A DNA stretch of 64,000 nt from Streptomyces humi (GCF_001005085.2 NZ_LBMU02000048.1:62001-126000), one strand, 5' to 3'; numbered from the stretch's first letter, positions 50,851 through 60,341 are shown. Numbers and translations: made by a program. Notes: generated by a model not told the origin, from the letters alone.

Positions 50851-51900
50851 CTAGCGGCGGGATCCGGTGAACCGGGCGAAGGTGTGGCTGAAGTACCAGG
50901 TGTCCTGGGCGATGCCGGAGCAGGAGTCGGAGCCGCCGGTGCCGACGCAGGTGCCGTTGTCGCGCTGGAGGGCCCAGAAGGAGAGGGTGTCGATGCCCTG
51001 GTCGGCGGCCCAGCTCGCGACCCGGGCGCCGTTCTGGGTGGTGAAGGTCTCGGCGGGGCCGTAGTCGTCGATGCCGGGCATCTCGGTGACGCCGATCGTG
51101 CCCCACAACTGCCGGGGGCTCTGGTGCGGGTGGAGGGCGTGGAGCTGGGCGTGGAGGCCCTCGGCCGCGGTCTTCGTGTCGGTGGCCATGTCGTGGGCGG
51201 CGCCGTCGTAGTAGTCGAAGGTCATGATGTTGACGACGTCCACGCGGGCGTGGTTGGCGACGGCGTTCTGGAGGACGGCGAGGCCGTCGGCCTCCAGGCC
51301 CTTGGTGGTCGTCGGCAGGGTGTAGGAGAACTGGAGGGGCCGGCCGGTGCGTTCGGCCCAGCGCTCGGCCTCCGCGACCGCCTTGTTGCGCCGGTCGATC
51401 CCCGCGGTGTTCGCGAGGGAGTCCGCCTCGACGTCGAGGTCGATGCGGGAGATGCCGTACGTCGTGACCAGCTTCTCGAAGACCCCGGCGATGGCGTGCA
51501 CGTCGGTGCAGCTGTCGGCGAGTTCGGTGCCGGTGGTGTCGGCGCTGTAGCCGCCGAAGGACGGGATCGCGCCGCCGCCGCGGGCCTGGAGGGCGGCGAT
51601 GTCCGCGCCGAGGACCGAGCGGTCGACCGGCCGGGTGGGGTCGCCGTCCCAGTCGGCCGTGCAGGAACCGGCCTCGGGGGTCTGGAGGAAGGCGAGGGTG
51701 AGGAACCTGTTGCCGGAGTCGGCGGCGAGCGCGGCGGGGCTCTGGCCGGTCCAGGTCTCGAAGTAGGGGGCGGCGACGTGCGCGGGCATGGGCCGCGCGG
51801 CCGGATGCGGGGCGGCGTGCGCGGCGCCGGACCCGAGGGTGACGAGCGCGGCGGACAGGGCTGTTGCTGCCAGGGCGTGCAGGGCACGGGTGCGTCTCAT
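50851..51900 (-). CDS. Secreted chitinase, GH18 family
   Basis: 349 residues from ATG 51900. Signal peptide (ALHALAATALSAALVTLGSG, AHA). The GH18 catalytic motif is RIDLDVEADS (D-x-x-D-x-D/E form, near residue 153), with the substrate-binding VNIMTFDYYDG and a C-terminal LSFWALQRDNGTC. It hydrolyses chitin extracellularly; there is no carbohydrate-binding module, so it is a single-domain enzyme. A DasR-like box 13 bases upstream of the start indicates N-acetylglucosamine-linked control. Confidence 0.9.
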   Translation of the reverse strand: MRRTRALHALAATALSAALVTLGSGAAHAAPHPAARPMPAHVAAPYFETWTGQSPAALAADSGNRFLTLAFLQTPEAGSCTADWDGDPTRPVDRSVLGADIAALQARGGGAIPSFGGYSADTTGTELADSCTDVHAIAGVFEKLVTTYGISRIDLDVEADSLANTAGIDRRNKAVAEAERWAERTGRPLQFSYTLPTTTKGLEADGLAVLQNAVANHARVDVVNIMTFDYYDGAAHDMATDTKTAAEGLHAQLHALHPHQSPRQLWGTIGVTEMPGIDDYGPAETFTTQNGARVASWAADQGIDTLSFWALQRDNGTCVGTGGSDSCSGIAQDTWYFSHTFARFTGSRR

Positions 51901-51912
51901 GGACGCCCATAT

Positions 51913-51926
51913 TTGGACTAGACCAA
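51913..51926. promoter_or_regulatory. DasR-like operator (dre) before the chitinase
   Basis: TTGGACTAGACCAA, one central mismatch from a perfect TTGGTCTAGACCAA palindrome. DasR sites in Streptomyces centre on TGGTCTAGACCA. Confidence 0.75.
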
Positions 51927-52063
51927 TTAACTGTCAAGGTTCTTTACAGAGGCCGGATGCAAGGCAGTTCCGGCCAATAATTTTCATGCGAAGATTTGAA
52001 CTGACCATAAGAGAGTCATTAGTGTCTGTGCCCCGAACCTCTGCTCGGAAGGAGTTCGCCTCC

Positions 52064-53104
52064 GTGGCGTCCCACCGTCGTCCCAAGCAGCCGAGCCGTG
52101 CTCGGGTCACCGTGCTCACCTCCGCGGCCGCCGCGGCCGTGGCCCTCTCCGCCCAGGCGGCCAACGCCGCCCCCGGTGAGAAGCCGAGCAAGACCGAGGT
52201 CAAGTCCCGTGTGGACAAGCTCTACGAGGAGGCCGAGCAGGCCACCGAGAAGTTCAACGGGGCCAAGGAGAAGCAGGAGAAGCTCCAGAAGCAGATATCC
52301 GCGTTGCAGGACTCGGTGGCCCGCGGCCAGGACGAGCTGAACGAACTGCGGGACGGCATCGGTGCCATGGCGACCGCCCAGTACCGCAGCGGCGGCCTCG
52401 ACCCCTCCCTCCAGCTGTTCCTCTCCGCCGACCCGGACGACTACCTGGACAAGGCGTCCACGCTCGACCAGCTGAGCGGCCAGCAGGTCGAGACGCTGAA
52501 GAAGATCCAGGCCAAGCAGCGTGAACTGGCCCAGGAGCGGGCCGAGGCGACCGGCAAGCTGAAGGACCTGGCCGCCACGCGCACCGAACTCGGCCAGAAG
52601 AAGAAGGAAGTTCAGGCCAAGCTCGCCGAGGCGCAGAAGCTGCTCAACAGCCTCACCGCCGCCGAGAAGGCCGCCCTCGCCGCCGAGCAGGACCGCGCCA
52701 GCCGTTCCTCCAGCGAGCGCGTGGACCTCGGCGACGACACCTCCGCCACCGGCCGGGCCGCCGCCGCCTTCGCCGCCGCCAAGACGAAGATCGGCACCCC
52801 GTACGTGTACGGCGCCACCGGCCCGTCCTCCTACGACTGCTCGGGTCTGACGTCCTGGGCCTACGCGCAGGCCGGCGTCTCCATCCCGCGTACCTCCGAG
52901 TCGCAGGCGACCATCGGCACCAAGATCTACTCGACCTCGCAGCTCCAGGTCGGCGACCTGGTCTTCTTCTTCAACGACCTGCACCACGTGGGCCTGTACG
53001 CGGGCAACGGGCAGATCCTGCACGCCCCGCGCACCGGCACGGTCGTCCGCTACGAGTCGATGAGCACCATCGGCGGCCCGTTCATGTTCGGCGTCCGGGT
53101 CTGA
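52064..53104 (+). CDS. Secreted NlpC/P60 peptidoglycan hydrolase with coiled coil
   Basis: 346 residues from GTG 52064, with AAGGAG 9 bases upstream. A signal peptide (VTVLTSAAAAAVALSAQAAN, AAP) is followed by a long coiled coil (residues 45-215, heptads such as EKQEKLQKQISALQDSVARG) as in RipA/IseA-controlled hydrolases. The NlpC/P60 domain (230-346) shows the catalytic Cys in SYDCSGLTSWAYA and His in LHHVGLYAGNG. It cleaves D-Glu-mDAP stem bonds, probably in growth or sporulation. No riboswitch-like leader was seen. Confidence 0.92.
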   Translation: MASHRRPKQPSRARVTVLTSAAAAAVALSAQAANAAPGEKPSKTEVKSRVDKLYEEAEQATEKFNGAKEKQEKLQKQISALQDSVARGQDELNELRDGIGAMATAQYRSGGLDPSLQLFLSADPDDYLDKASTLDQLSGQQVETLKKIQAKQRELAQERAEATGKLKDLAATRTELGQKKKEVQAKLAEAQKLLNSLTAAEKAALAAEQDRASRSSSERVDLGDDTSATGRAAAAFAAAKTKIGTPYVYGATGPSSYDCSGLTSWAYAQAGVSIPRTSESQATIGTKIYSTSQLQVGDLVFFFNDLHHVGLYAGNGQILHAPRTGTVVRYESMSTIGGPFMFGVRV

Positions 53105-53117
53105 CCCGGCCCCGCGG

Positions 53118-53798
53118 TCAGCGGGCGCGGGTTCTGGCGTCCTCCAGGTAGTGCAGGACCGCCGCCACCCGGCGGTCCACCCGGTCGGCCGGGGACAGGT
53201 CCAGCTTCGCGAAGATGGACCGGATGTGCTTGTGCACGGCGCCGTCCGTGACGACGAGGCGTTCGGCGATCGCGGAGTTGCCGAGCCCCTCCGCCATCAG
53301 GGCCAGCACGTCCCGTTCGCGCGGGCTCAGCCGTTCCAGCCGGGTGTCCTGACGGGAGCGGGTGAAGAGCTGGGCGACCACCTCCGGGTCGATCGCCGTC
53401 CCGCCGGACGCCACCCGGTGCAGCGCGTCGAGGAACTCCTCGACCCGCCCCACCCGTTCCTTGAGCAGGTAGCCGAGCCCGCCGACCCCGCCGGTGAGCA
53501 GCTGGGTGGCGAAGCTCTGCTCGACGTACGCCGACAGCACGAGGACGGCGAGGCCGGGGTGGCGGCGCCGGGCCTCGACGGCCGCGCGGATCCCCTCGTC
53601 GGTGTGGGTGGGCGGCATCCGCACGTCCAGGATGGCGACATCGGGCCGGTGCGCGTCGACCGCGTCCAGCACCCCCTCGGCGGTCCCCGCCGCGGCCGCC
53701 ACGTCCAGGCCCTCGGCCCGCAGCAGCAGGACCAGTCCCTCACGGAGCAGCGGGTCGTCCTCGGCCAGCACGATCCGCAGCGGTTCGTCACGTTCCAC
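53118..53798 (-). CDS. NarL/LuxR-type response regulator
   Basis: 226 residues from GTG 53798, overlapping the kinase gene by 11 bases. The receiver domain has acidic pair ED-D at 13-15, the phosphoacceptor Asp58 in VAILDVRMPP, and Lys in YLLKERV. The C-terminal LuxR helix-turn-helix (LSPRERDVLALMAEGLGNSA, IAERLVVTDGAVHKHIRSIF) binds DNA. It forms a two-component pair with the kinase upstream. The divergent ABC exporter at 55458-58750 is the obvious candidate target. Confidence 0.92.
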   Translation of the reverse strand: MERDEPLRIVLAEDDPLLREGLVLLLRAEGLDVAAAAGTAEGVLDAVDAHRPDVAILDVRMPPTHTDEGIRAAVEARRRHPGLAVLVLSAYVEQSFATQLLTGGVGGLGYLLKERVGRVEEFLDALHRVASGGTAIDPEVVAQLFTRSRQDTRLERLSPRERDVLALMAEGLGNSAIAERLVVTDGAVHKHIRSIFAKLDLSPADRVDRRVAAVLHYLEDARTRAR

Positions 53799-55047
53799 AG
53801 GGCAGTTCCACTTCCAGACAGGTCGGTCCGCCCACCGGACTGGTCAGGCGGAGGGTGCCGTCGTGCGCCGCGACCCGGCGGCGGATCCCGGTCAGCCCGG
53901 AACCCCCGCCGTCGTCGGCGCCGCCCCAGCCGTCGTCCGTGACGGTCAGGGCCAGCCGGCCGCCCCGGACCCGCACCGTGACCGCGGCCCGCCCCGCGCC
54001 ACTGTGCCTGGCGACGTTGGTGAGGGCCTCGGCGACCACGAAGTAGGCGGTCGCCTCGACGGAGGCGGCACAGCGTTCCAGCGCGTCCACGTCGATCCGG
54101 CACGGCACCGGCGACTCGGCGGCCAGGCCCGCCAGCGCCCCCGCGAGACCGCGGTCGCCGAGGACCGGCGGCAGGATGCTGCGGGAGACCGTGCGCAGTT
54201 CGGCCAGCGCCTGTTCGGCGGCCGACTGGGCGCGCTCCAGGAGTTCGTCGGCCCGGGACGGATCGCGGGCCACCTGACGGCGGGCGGCACCCAGCAGCAC
54301 GGTGACCGAGACCAGCCGGTTCTGCGTCCCGTCGTGCAACGCCCGCTCGATCCGGCGCAGTTCGGTGGCGTGGGCGTCCAGGGCGGCGGCCCGGGTGGCG
54401 GTCAGTTCGGCGACCCGGAGGGACAGGTCCTGGCCGGGTCCGGCGGCCAGCAGACGCCGTCCGGGGGCCGCCTGGAGCCGGGCCATGGCCGGGGTCAGGC
54501 CCAGGATGACGGCGATGGAGCCGACGCCGAACATCGACACCGCGGACGCGTCCGCCCAGGAACGCGCCACGCCGTAGCCGAAGGAGGTGGCGGTCAGGTC
54601 CGTCGGGGCGAACCGCCAGTACAGCGGGAACAGGGTGTCCCGTACGGCGGACAGCGGCAGCAGGACGCCGAGCAGCCCCAGCGGCAGCCCGAGCGTGCCG
54701 TGCCGCAGCAGCCAGCGCAGCTCGCGCCGGGTGGTGGGGTCGGCGAGCGCGAGCCGCGGCCGGACCGGCGGCCGGTCCGGGGCGATCACCTCCGGCCCGC
54801 GCCGCCCGAGCCGCTCCCGCTCCCGCCCGGCCAGGGCGTGCAGCGCGCGCACCACCACAGGGGCAAGGAGCAGGCCCACGCCGAGCGGTGCGGTCACCGC
54901 CGTCGCCGCGAGCACGAGCAGCAGACCGAACGCCTGGGCGGCCGTACCGAGTCCGCCGACGAGCTCCGCGAGGGCGCCGCCCGCGGCCCGCAGCGTGCGC
55001 GCGGCCAGAGCCCGGATCCCCTCGGCCCGCACCCCGGTGACGGCCAT
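53788..55047 (-). CDS. Sensor histidine kinase (HisKA_3)
   Basis: 419 residues from ATG 55047 with AAAGGGG upstream; GTG 55053 is also possible. Membrane segments lie near residues 35-60 and 115-185. The dimerisation/phosphoacceptor region is RIERALHDGTQNRLVSV (His of ALHDG), followed by an ATPase domain with VVAEALTNVARHSGAG and VTDDGWGGADDGGGSGLTGI. It resembles DesK-type kinases that monitor membrane or drug stress. It is divergent from a small membrane protein plus MacB-like ABC exporter, a common cell-envelope stress layout. Confidence 0.92.
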   Translation of the reverse strand: MAVTGVRAEGIRALAARTLRAAGGALAELVGGLGTAAQAFGLLLVLAATAVTAPLGVGLLLAPVVVRALHALAGRERERLGRRGPEVIAPDRPPVRPRLALADPTTRRELRWLLRHGTLGLPLGLLGVLLPLSAVRDTLFPLYWRFAPTDLTATSFGYGVARSWADASAVSMFGVGSIAVILGLTPAMARLQAAPGRRLLAAGPGQDLSLRVAELTATRAAALDAHATELRRIERALHDGTQNRLVSVTVLLGAARRQVARDPSRADELLERAQSAAEQALAELRTVSRSILPPVLGDRGLAGALAGLAAESPVPCRIDVDALERCAASVEATAYFVVAEALTNVARHSGAGRAAVTVRVRGGRLALTVTDDGWGGADDGGGSGLTGIRRRVAAHDGTLRLTSPVGGPTCLEVELPCGT

Positions 55048-55230
55048 CCGCACCCCTTTCGGTCCTCGTCGACGACCTTATGGCGTACGCCGGTTCACCG
55101 CGTCCCGCGCACCCGGAAAGTACAGCCTGCTGTACCCCGGAACCGGCGGCCCGCGGGATCGGCGGGGCGGGCCGCGGTCCGTAGCGTCGGAGCCGTGACG
55201 AAGGACGTCAGCCCCCCAGCGGAGGTTCCC

Positions 55231-55461
55231 GTGGCCAGCTCCGACCCCTACCGCATCACCGACCCGCCTCCCGAGGCGGCACCGGACTCCGGTACGGACC
55301 TCACCGGCGTCCTGCTGTGGTCCCTCGTGGTCCTGGGCGCGGGCGCCAACCTGGTGGCCTCGTACACCGGTGGTCTCCCCTGGCTGAACGTGGCGTGCGG
55401 TGCGGTGACCCTGCTCGGCGCGGTCCTCCTGGCGGCGCGTCGGCTGCGGGGCCGTCGATGA
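55231..55461 (+). CDS. Small membrane protein upstream of ABC exporter
   Basis: 76 residues from GTG 55231, with GGAGG 5 bases upstream; GTG 55195 is a weaker alternative. Two hydrophobic segments (GVLLWSLVVLGAGANLVASY and WLNVACGAVTLLGAVLLAA) end in a basic tail (RRLRGRR). Its stop overlaps the start of the ATPase gene (ATGA), so it is translationally coupled to the exporter. No family was recognised. It could be an accessory subunit or modulator of the transporter. Confidence 0.72.
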   Translation: MASSDPYRITDPPPEAAPDSGTDLTGVLLWSLVVLGAGANLVASYTGGLPWLNVACGAVTLLGAVLLAARRLRGRR

Positions 55462-56219
55462 GGCAGCCGGCGCCCGCGACCGCCGTGGACACCGCCCGGC
55501 GCGCCCCGGCCATCGCACTGACGGGCGTCGGGAAGACGTACGCGGGTGGGGTACGGGCCCTGGACGACGTGTCGCTCACCGTCGAACACGGCACCTTCCT
55601 CGCCGTGATGGGACCGTCCGGCTCCGGCAAGAGCACGCTGATGCACTGCGCGGCCGGCCTGGACTCGCCGACCTCGGGCAGTGTCCGCGTCGACGGCCGG
55701 GAGATCGCCGGGCTGAACGAGACCCGGCGCACCGAACTCCGGCGGGAACGCGTCGGGTTCGTCTTCCAGGCCTACAACCTGATCCCGTCCCTCTCCGTCG
55801 AGGACAACATCACGCTGCCGCTGCGACTGGCCGGCCGCCGCCCCGACCGGGAGTGGATCCGCACCCTGGTCGAACGGGTCGGACTGGCCGAGCGGCTGCA
55901 CCACCGGCCCGCCGAGCTGTCCGGCGGCCAGCAGCAACGGGTCGCGCTCGTGCGGGCGTTGGCGGCGCGGCCCGCGGTCGTCTTCGCCGACGAGCCGACC
56001 GGCGCGCTCGACCTGCGCAGCGCCCACCAGGTCCTCGGTCTGCTCCGCGGCCTCGTCGACGAGTTCGGCCAGACGGTCGTGATGGTCACCCACGACCCCG
56101 CCGCCGCGGCCCGCGCCCACACGGCCCTGGTGATGGCCGACGGCCGGGTGGTGGAATCCCTCGACCATCCCACGGCGCCACAACTCGCGGCCCGGCTCGC
56201 CGCGTTGGGAGACAGGTGA
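55458..56219 (+). CDS. ABC exporter ATPase (MacB/LolD type)
   Basis: 253 residues from ATG 55458. Walker A MGPSGSGKSTLM, Q-loop VFQAYNLIP, signature LSGGQQQRVAL, Walker B VVFADEPTGALD and switch His MVTHDP are all intact, with the MacB/LolD-type AGLDSPTSGSV loop. It energises the FtsX-like permease encoded next (GTGA overlap). Such pairs act in peptide-antibiotic or lipid stress and are usually regulated by an adjacent two-component system, here divergently encoded. Confidence 0.93.
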   Translation: MRQPAPATAVDTARRAPAIALTGVGKTYAGGVRALDDVSLTVEHGTFLAVMGPSGSGKSTLMHCAAGLDSPTSGSVRVDGREIAGLNETRRTELRRERVGFVFQAYNLIPSLSVEDNITLPLRLAGRRPDREWIRTLVERVGLAERLHHRPAELSGGQQQRVALVRALAARPAVVFADEPTGALDLRSAHQVLGLLRGLVDEFGQTVVMVTHDPAAAARAHTALVMADGRVVESLDHPTAPQLAARLAALGDR

Positions 56220-58750
56220 ACGCCGTGCTGCACTTCGCCCTGCGGATGGCCGCCCACCGGATCGCCTCGCTGCTCGCCGTGGCCTGCGCGGTCCTGGGTG
56301 CCGCCGCCCTGGTCACCGCGACGGGTGTGCTGGCGGAGTCCGGGCTGCGCTCCCAGCTGCCGCCCGGACGGCTCGGCGGCGCCGACGTGGTGGTCGCGGC
56401 CGACCAGGAGTACCACGTCCCCGGCGACCTGCCGATCGCCCTGCCCGAACGCGCCCCGGTCCCCGCGGCGCTCCTCCGACGCCTGGCGAGGCTGCCCGGC
56501 GTCACGTCCGCCGTCGGCGACCTCGGCTTCCCGGCCGCCGTGACCGGCCCGCACGGCCGGCTCGTCCCGGTCGCCGACCAGGATCCGGCGACGGCCGGAC
56601 ACGGCTGGTCCTCGACGCGCCTGCTCAGCGACGCGCGGATCGAGGGCCGGGCCCCGGCGGCCCCGGCCGAGGCGGCGGTGGACGCGTCGACCGGCCTGTC
56701 CGTCGGCGACCACGTCCGCATCACCGCGAACGGCCGCCCGCCCGCGCCCTACCGGATCACGGCCCTGGTCCACGCCCCGGACGCGGGGATCTACGTCACG
56801 GACACAAGGGCGAGGCAGTTGGCGGGCAGGGCGGGAGGGACGACGACCGTCTCACCCCGGGCCGGCACCGTCGACCTCGTCGGACTCCGTGCCGCCCCCG
56901 GAGCCGGGGAGCGGGTCGCCGCGGAGGTCCGGGCGGCGGTGGCCGGGAGCGGGCTCGAGGTGCTCACCGGGGCCGACCGGGGTACCGCCGTCGCCCCCGG
57001 TGTCGGGTCCGCGCGTTCGCTGCTCGTGCTGCTCGCCGGTTCGCTCGCCGGGATCGTCCTGCTGATCACCGGGTTCGTCACGGCCGGCGCCCTGGGTGTG
57101 GCGATCGCCGGGCAGCGCCGGGACCTGGCGCTGCTGCGGGCGGTCGGGGCGACACCGCGGCAGATCCGGCGGCTGGCGGCGGCCCAGTCGACGGCCGTGG
57201 CCGCCGTCGCCCTGGTGCCCGGCGTCGCCCTCGGCTACCTGCTGGCCGGCCGTTTCCGCACCCTGCTCGTCCACCGGGCCGTCCTGCCCGCCGAACTCCC
57301 CCTCACCCTCGGCCCCCTCCCGGCCCTGGCCACGGTCGTCCTGCTGCTCGCCGTCGTCGGCCTCGCCGCCCGCTGCGCGGCCTGGCGCACCTCGCGGCTG
57401 CCGGCCACCGAGGCGGTCGCCGAGTCCCGCAGCGAACCCCGCACCCCGTCCCGGACCCGCACGGGCGCCGGCCTCCTCCTCATGGCCGCCTCCTGCGCCC
57501 TGTCCGTCCCGCCGCTGCTGCAACGCACCCTGCTCGGCGCCTCCGCCACCTCCATCGCGGGCATCGTCGCCGCGATCGGCCTGGCGCTGGCCGGCCCCGC
57601 GCTGGTGCGGGCGGCGGGCGAGGCGGTCGTACGACGGCTGCGGCCCGGGGTGTCCGCGCCGACCTGGCTGGCCCTGTCCAACGTACGGGCGTACGCGCAG
57701 CGCGTCACCGGGGTGGTCAGCCCGCTCGCCATGGCGGTGGTGTTCGTGCTGACGTACACCCTCGCGCAGACCACGGTGCTCGCCGCGACCGCGGACGACA
57801 CCCGGACCGGGACGCCGGCCCAGTACCGGCTGACCGCGCCGGCGCTCGGCGGGCTGCCCACCGGCACACCGGCCGCCGTGCGACGCCTGCCCGGTGTCGA
57901 GGCCGCGGCTCCCGTCGGGACGACCACCGTGGTGTGGCCGTACCGCATGTTCGGCGACACCGAGACCGAGTCCGCCCCGGCGCTGGTCCTGACGCCGGCC
58001 GCCAAGGACGTCCTGGACCCCGGGGTGACACGGGGCAGCCTGTCGGCCCTCACCGGCGCCACGGTCGCCGTCAGCAGCGAGGTAGCGGGGCCGCGCGACG
58101 CCGGACTCGGCCGCCGCGTACGGCTGTTCCTCGGCGACGGCGCGCCGGTCACCGCCCGGGTGGTCGCCGTCTACGACCGCGGGCTCGGCTTCGGCCCCGT
58201 CGTCCTCTCCCACGACCTGGCCGCCGGGCACACCACGACGGACCTCGACGACAGCGTGCTGGTCCGCACGGACGGCACGGCCGGCGCCGGACGCGCGCTG
58301 ACCGCACTGGCCGCCGCCCGTCCCGGCCTCGCCCTGTCGGACGCGACGCCCGAGGCGGGCGCGGACACCCCGCCCGAGGTCTGGATCAACCTCGCCGTCA
58401 TCGTCGTCCTGCTCGGCTATCTGCTGCTCAGCATCGCCAACCGGCTGGTCGCGGCGACGGCCCAGCGCCGTGCGGAGATCGCCGCGCTGCGGCTGGTCGG
58501 TACCACGCCGGGCCAGGTCCTCGCGATGATGCGCCGGGAGGCGGGGGTGATCGCGCTGGCCGCGCTGGTCTCGGGGGTGGTGCTGTCGGCCCTGCCGCTG
58601 GCGCTGCTGGGCCAGGGCTTCCTGCACCGGCCGTGGCCGGCGGGTCCGGTGTGGCTGTTGCCCGCCGCCGCGGTGACGGTGCTCGTCACGTCGTACGCGA
58701 CCGTGGAACTGCCGACGAGAAGCGCCCTGAGGATGCCTCCGGCCCCGTGA
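56216..58750 (+). CDS. FtsX-like ABC permease
   Basis: 844 residues from GTG 56216, overlapping the ATPase gene. One N-terminal helix (RIASLLAVACAVLGAAALVT), a large extracytoplasmic domain, three helices with FtsX signatures (VAIAGQRRDLALLRAVGATPRQIRR), a second block with a central helix pair, a further extracytoplasmic domain and the last three helices ending in AALRLVGTTPGQVLAMMRRE. This duplicated ten-helix layout is typical of BceB/FtsX permeases in actinobacteria. It probably moves amphipathic molecules out of the membrane rather than across it. Confidence 0.9.
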   Translation: MNAVLHFALRMAAHRIASLLAVACAVLGAAALVTATGVLAESGLRSQLPPGRLGGADVVVAADQEYHVPGDLPIALPERAPVPAALLRRLARLPGVTSAVGDLGFPAAVTGPHGRLVPVADQDPATAGHGWSSTRLLSDARIEGRAPAAPAEAAVDASTGLSVGDHVRITANGRPPAPYRITALVHAPDAGIYVTDTRARQLAGRAGGTTTVSPRAGTVDLVGLRAAPGAGERVAAEVRAAVAGSGLEVLTGADRGTAVAPGVGSARSLLVLLAGSLAGIVLLITGFVTAGALGVAIAGQRRDLALLRAVGATPRQIRRLAAAQSTAVAAVALVPGVALGYLLAGRFRTLLVHRAVLPAELPLTLGPLPALATVVLLLAVVGLAARCAAWRTSRLPATEAVAESRSEPRTPSRTRTGAGLLLMAASCALSVPPLLQRTLLGASATSIAGIVAAIGLALAGPALVRAAGEAVVRRLRPGVSAPTWLALSNVRAYAQRVTGVVSPLAMAVVFVLTYTLAQTTVLAATADDTRTGTPAQYRLTAPALGGLPTGTPAAVRRLPGVEAAAPVGTTTVVWPYRMFGDTETESAPALVLTPAAKDVLDPGVTRGSLSALTGATVAVSSEVAGPRDAGLGRRVRLFLGDGAPVTARVVAVYDRGLGFGPVVLSHDLAAGHTTTDLDDSVLVRTDGTAGAGRALTALAAARPGLALSDATPEAGADTPPEVWINLAVIVVLLGYLLLSIANRLVAATAQRRAEIAALRLVGTTPGQVLAMMRREAGVIALAALVSGVVLSALPLALLGQGFLHRPWPAGPVWLLPAAAVTVLVTSYATVELPTRSALRMPPAP

Positions 58751-58771
58751 GGGTGCCCCGTGAGGGGGTGG

Positions 58772-58895
58772 CCCCGTAAGGGGCGCGGGGAACTGCGCGA
58801 TCGGCCACGACGGCGCCGCGGACGGCTGAGCACCGTAGTCCCGCGGCGGTGCGTCGTGGCTTGTCGCGCAGTTCCCCGCGCCCCTTACGGGGCGC
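58772..58895. repeat. Long inverted repeat between convergent genes
   Basis: AAGGGGCGCGGGGAACTGCG on the left and CGCAGTTCCCCGCGCCCCTT on the right flank a centre with CACGAC/GTCGTG arms. This palindromic element is widespread between Streptomyces genes and probably acts as a bidirectional terminator. Confidence 0.8.
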
Positions 58896-58901
58896 TTCTG
58901 C

Positions 58902-60341
58902 TCAGGCCTCTGTTTCGGGGCGGCCGTCTGTCGCCCAGAGGGTGTGGAAGGTCCCCTCCCGGTCCGTCCGCCGGTAGGCGTGCGCACCGAAGTAGTCCCG
59001 CTGGCCCTGGAGCAGGGCCGCCGGGAGACGGGGGGCACGCAGGGTGTCGTAGTGGGCCAGGGCCGCCGAGAACGCGGGGACCGGGATGCCCCGGCGGGCC
59101 GCGGACGCGACGGTCTCCCGCCACGGCACCTGCGCGTCCGCGATCTCCTTCGCGAACTCCCCCTCCGCGAGGAGGCTGACGAGGTCGGGGTCGGCCCGGT
59201 AGGCCGCGCGGATCCGGTCCAGGAAGGACGCCCGGATGATGCAGCCGCCCCGCCAGATCCGCGCCACCGCACCGAGGTCGATCTTCCAGCCGTACTCGGC
59301 GGCCGCGTCCTGGATCATCGTCCAGCCCTGGTCGTAGGCGATGACCTTGGACGCGTACAGGGCGTGTTCGACACGGGAGGCGAACCGGTCGGCCTCGGTC
59401 GCGCTGAGCGGCGGCGTGGTACCGCCCGGCAACCCGGCGTACGCGGCGCGCAGTTCACGGCGTCCGGAGGCGGCGCGGGCGAACGTCGCCTGGGCGATCG
59501 CGGTGACCGGCGAGGCGAGGTCCAGCGCGGTCTGCACGGTCCAGCGCCCGGTGCCCTTCTGCCCGGCCGCGTCGGCGACGACGTCGACGAAGGGCGCGCC
59601 GGTGGCGGTGTCGACGTGGGCGAGCACGTCGGCCGTGATCTCGACGAGGTAGGAGCCGAGCCGGCCGCCGTTCCACTCCCGGAAGATGTCCGCGATCTCG
59701 GCCGGCGCGTAGCCGCCGACCTGGCGCAGCAGGTCGTAGGCCTCGGCGATGAGCTGCATGTCGGCGTACTCGATGCCGTTGTGGACCATCTTCACGAAGT
59801 GCCCCGCGCCGTCGGCGCCGACATGCGTGGCACACGGCTCGCCGGCCACCTTCGCGCTGATGTCCTCGAACATCGGCCCGAGCACGGCGTACGACTCCGT
59901 GGAGCCGCCCGGCATGATCGACGGCCCGTTGAGCGCGCCCTCCTCGCCGCCGGAGACGCCGACACCCACGAAGTGCAGCCCCTTCGCGCGCAGGGCGGCC
60001 TCGCGGCGGCGGGTGTCCGCGAAGTGGGCGTTGCCGCCGTCGATGACGATGTCACCGGGCTCCAGGAGCGGGACGAACTCGTCGATGACGGCGTCGGTGG
60101 CGGCACCCGCCTGCACCATGATCATGAGACGGCGGGGGCGTTCCAGGGCGGCCACGAACTCCGCGGCGGTCTCGGCGCCGACGAACGTGCCCTCGTGGCC
60201 GTACTCGTCGAGCAGCGCGCGGGTGCGGGCCGGTGTGCGGTTGTGGACGGCGACCGGGTAGCCGTGCCGGGCGAGGTTCCGGGCCAGGTTGCGGCCCATC
60301 ACGCCCAGGCCGGTCACGCCGATGGCTGCGGATGCGTTCAC
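58902..60341 (-). CDS. gnd: 6-phosphogluconate dehydrogenase (decarboxylating)
   Basis: 479 residues from ATG 60341. NADP-binding GLGVMGRNLARNLARHG, substrate loop GVGVSGGEEGALNGPSIMPG, catalytic Lys-His region GHFVKMVHNGIEYADMQ, and the C-terminal SFLDRIRAAYRADPDL and QRDYFGAHAYRRTD are all typical. Length is normal for the long (GndA) form. It oxidises 6-phosphogluconate to ribulose 5-phosphate with NADPH formation in the pentose phosphate pathway. It is monocistronic here. Confidence 0.96.
   Translation of the reverse strand: MNASAAIGVTGLGVMGRNLARNLARHGYPVAVHNRTPARTRALLDEYGHEGTFVGAETAAEFVAALERPRRLMIMVQAGAATDAVIDEFVPLLEPGDIVIDGGNAHFADTRRREAALRAKGLHFVGVGVSGGEEGALNGPSIMPGGSTESYAVLGPMFEDISAKVAGEPCATHVGADGAGHFVKMVHNGIEYADMQLIAEAYDLLRQVGGYAPAEIADIFREWNGGRLGSYLVEITADVLAHVDTATGAPFVDVVADAAGQKGTGRWTVQTALDLASPVTAIAQATFARAASGRRELRAAYAGLPGGTTPPLSATEADRFASRVEHALYASKVIAYDQGWTMIQDAAAEYGWKIDLGAVARIWRGGCIIRASFLDRIRAAYRADPDLVSLLAEGEFAKEIADAQVPWRETVASAARRGIPVPAFSAALAHYDTLRAPRLPAALLQGQRDYFGAHAYRRTDREGTFHTLWATDGRPETEA

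Noticed and set aside
51927..52063. Possible c-di-AMP riboswitch before the NlpC/P60 gene, as known for rpf and rip-type genes
   Set aside because: The leader is only about 140 bases, partly AT-rich promoter-like, and shows no conserved ydaO-type motifs.
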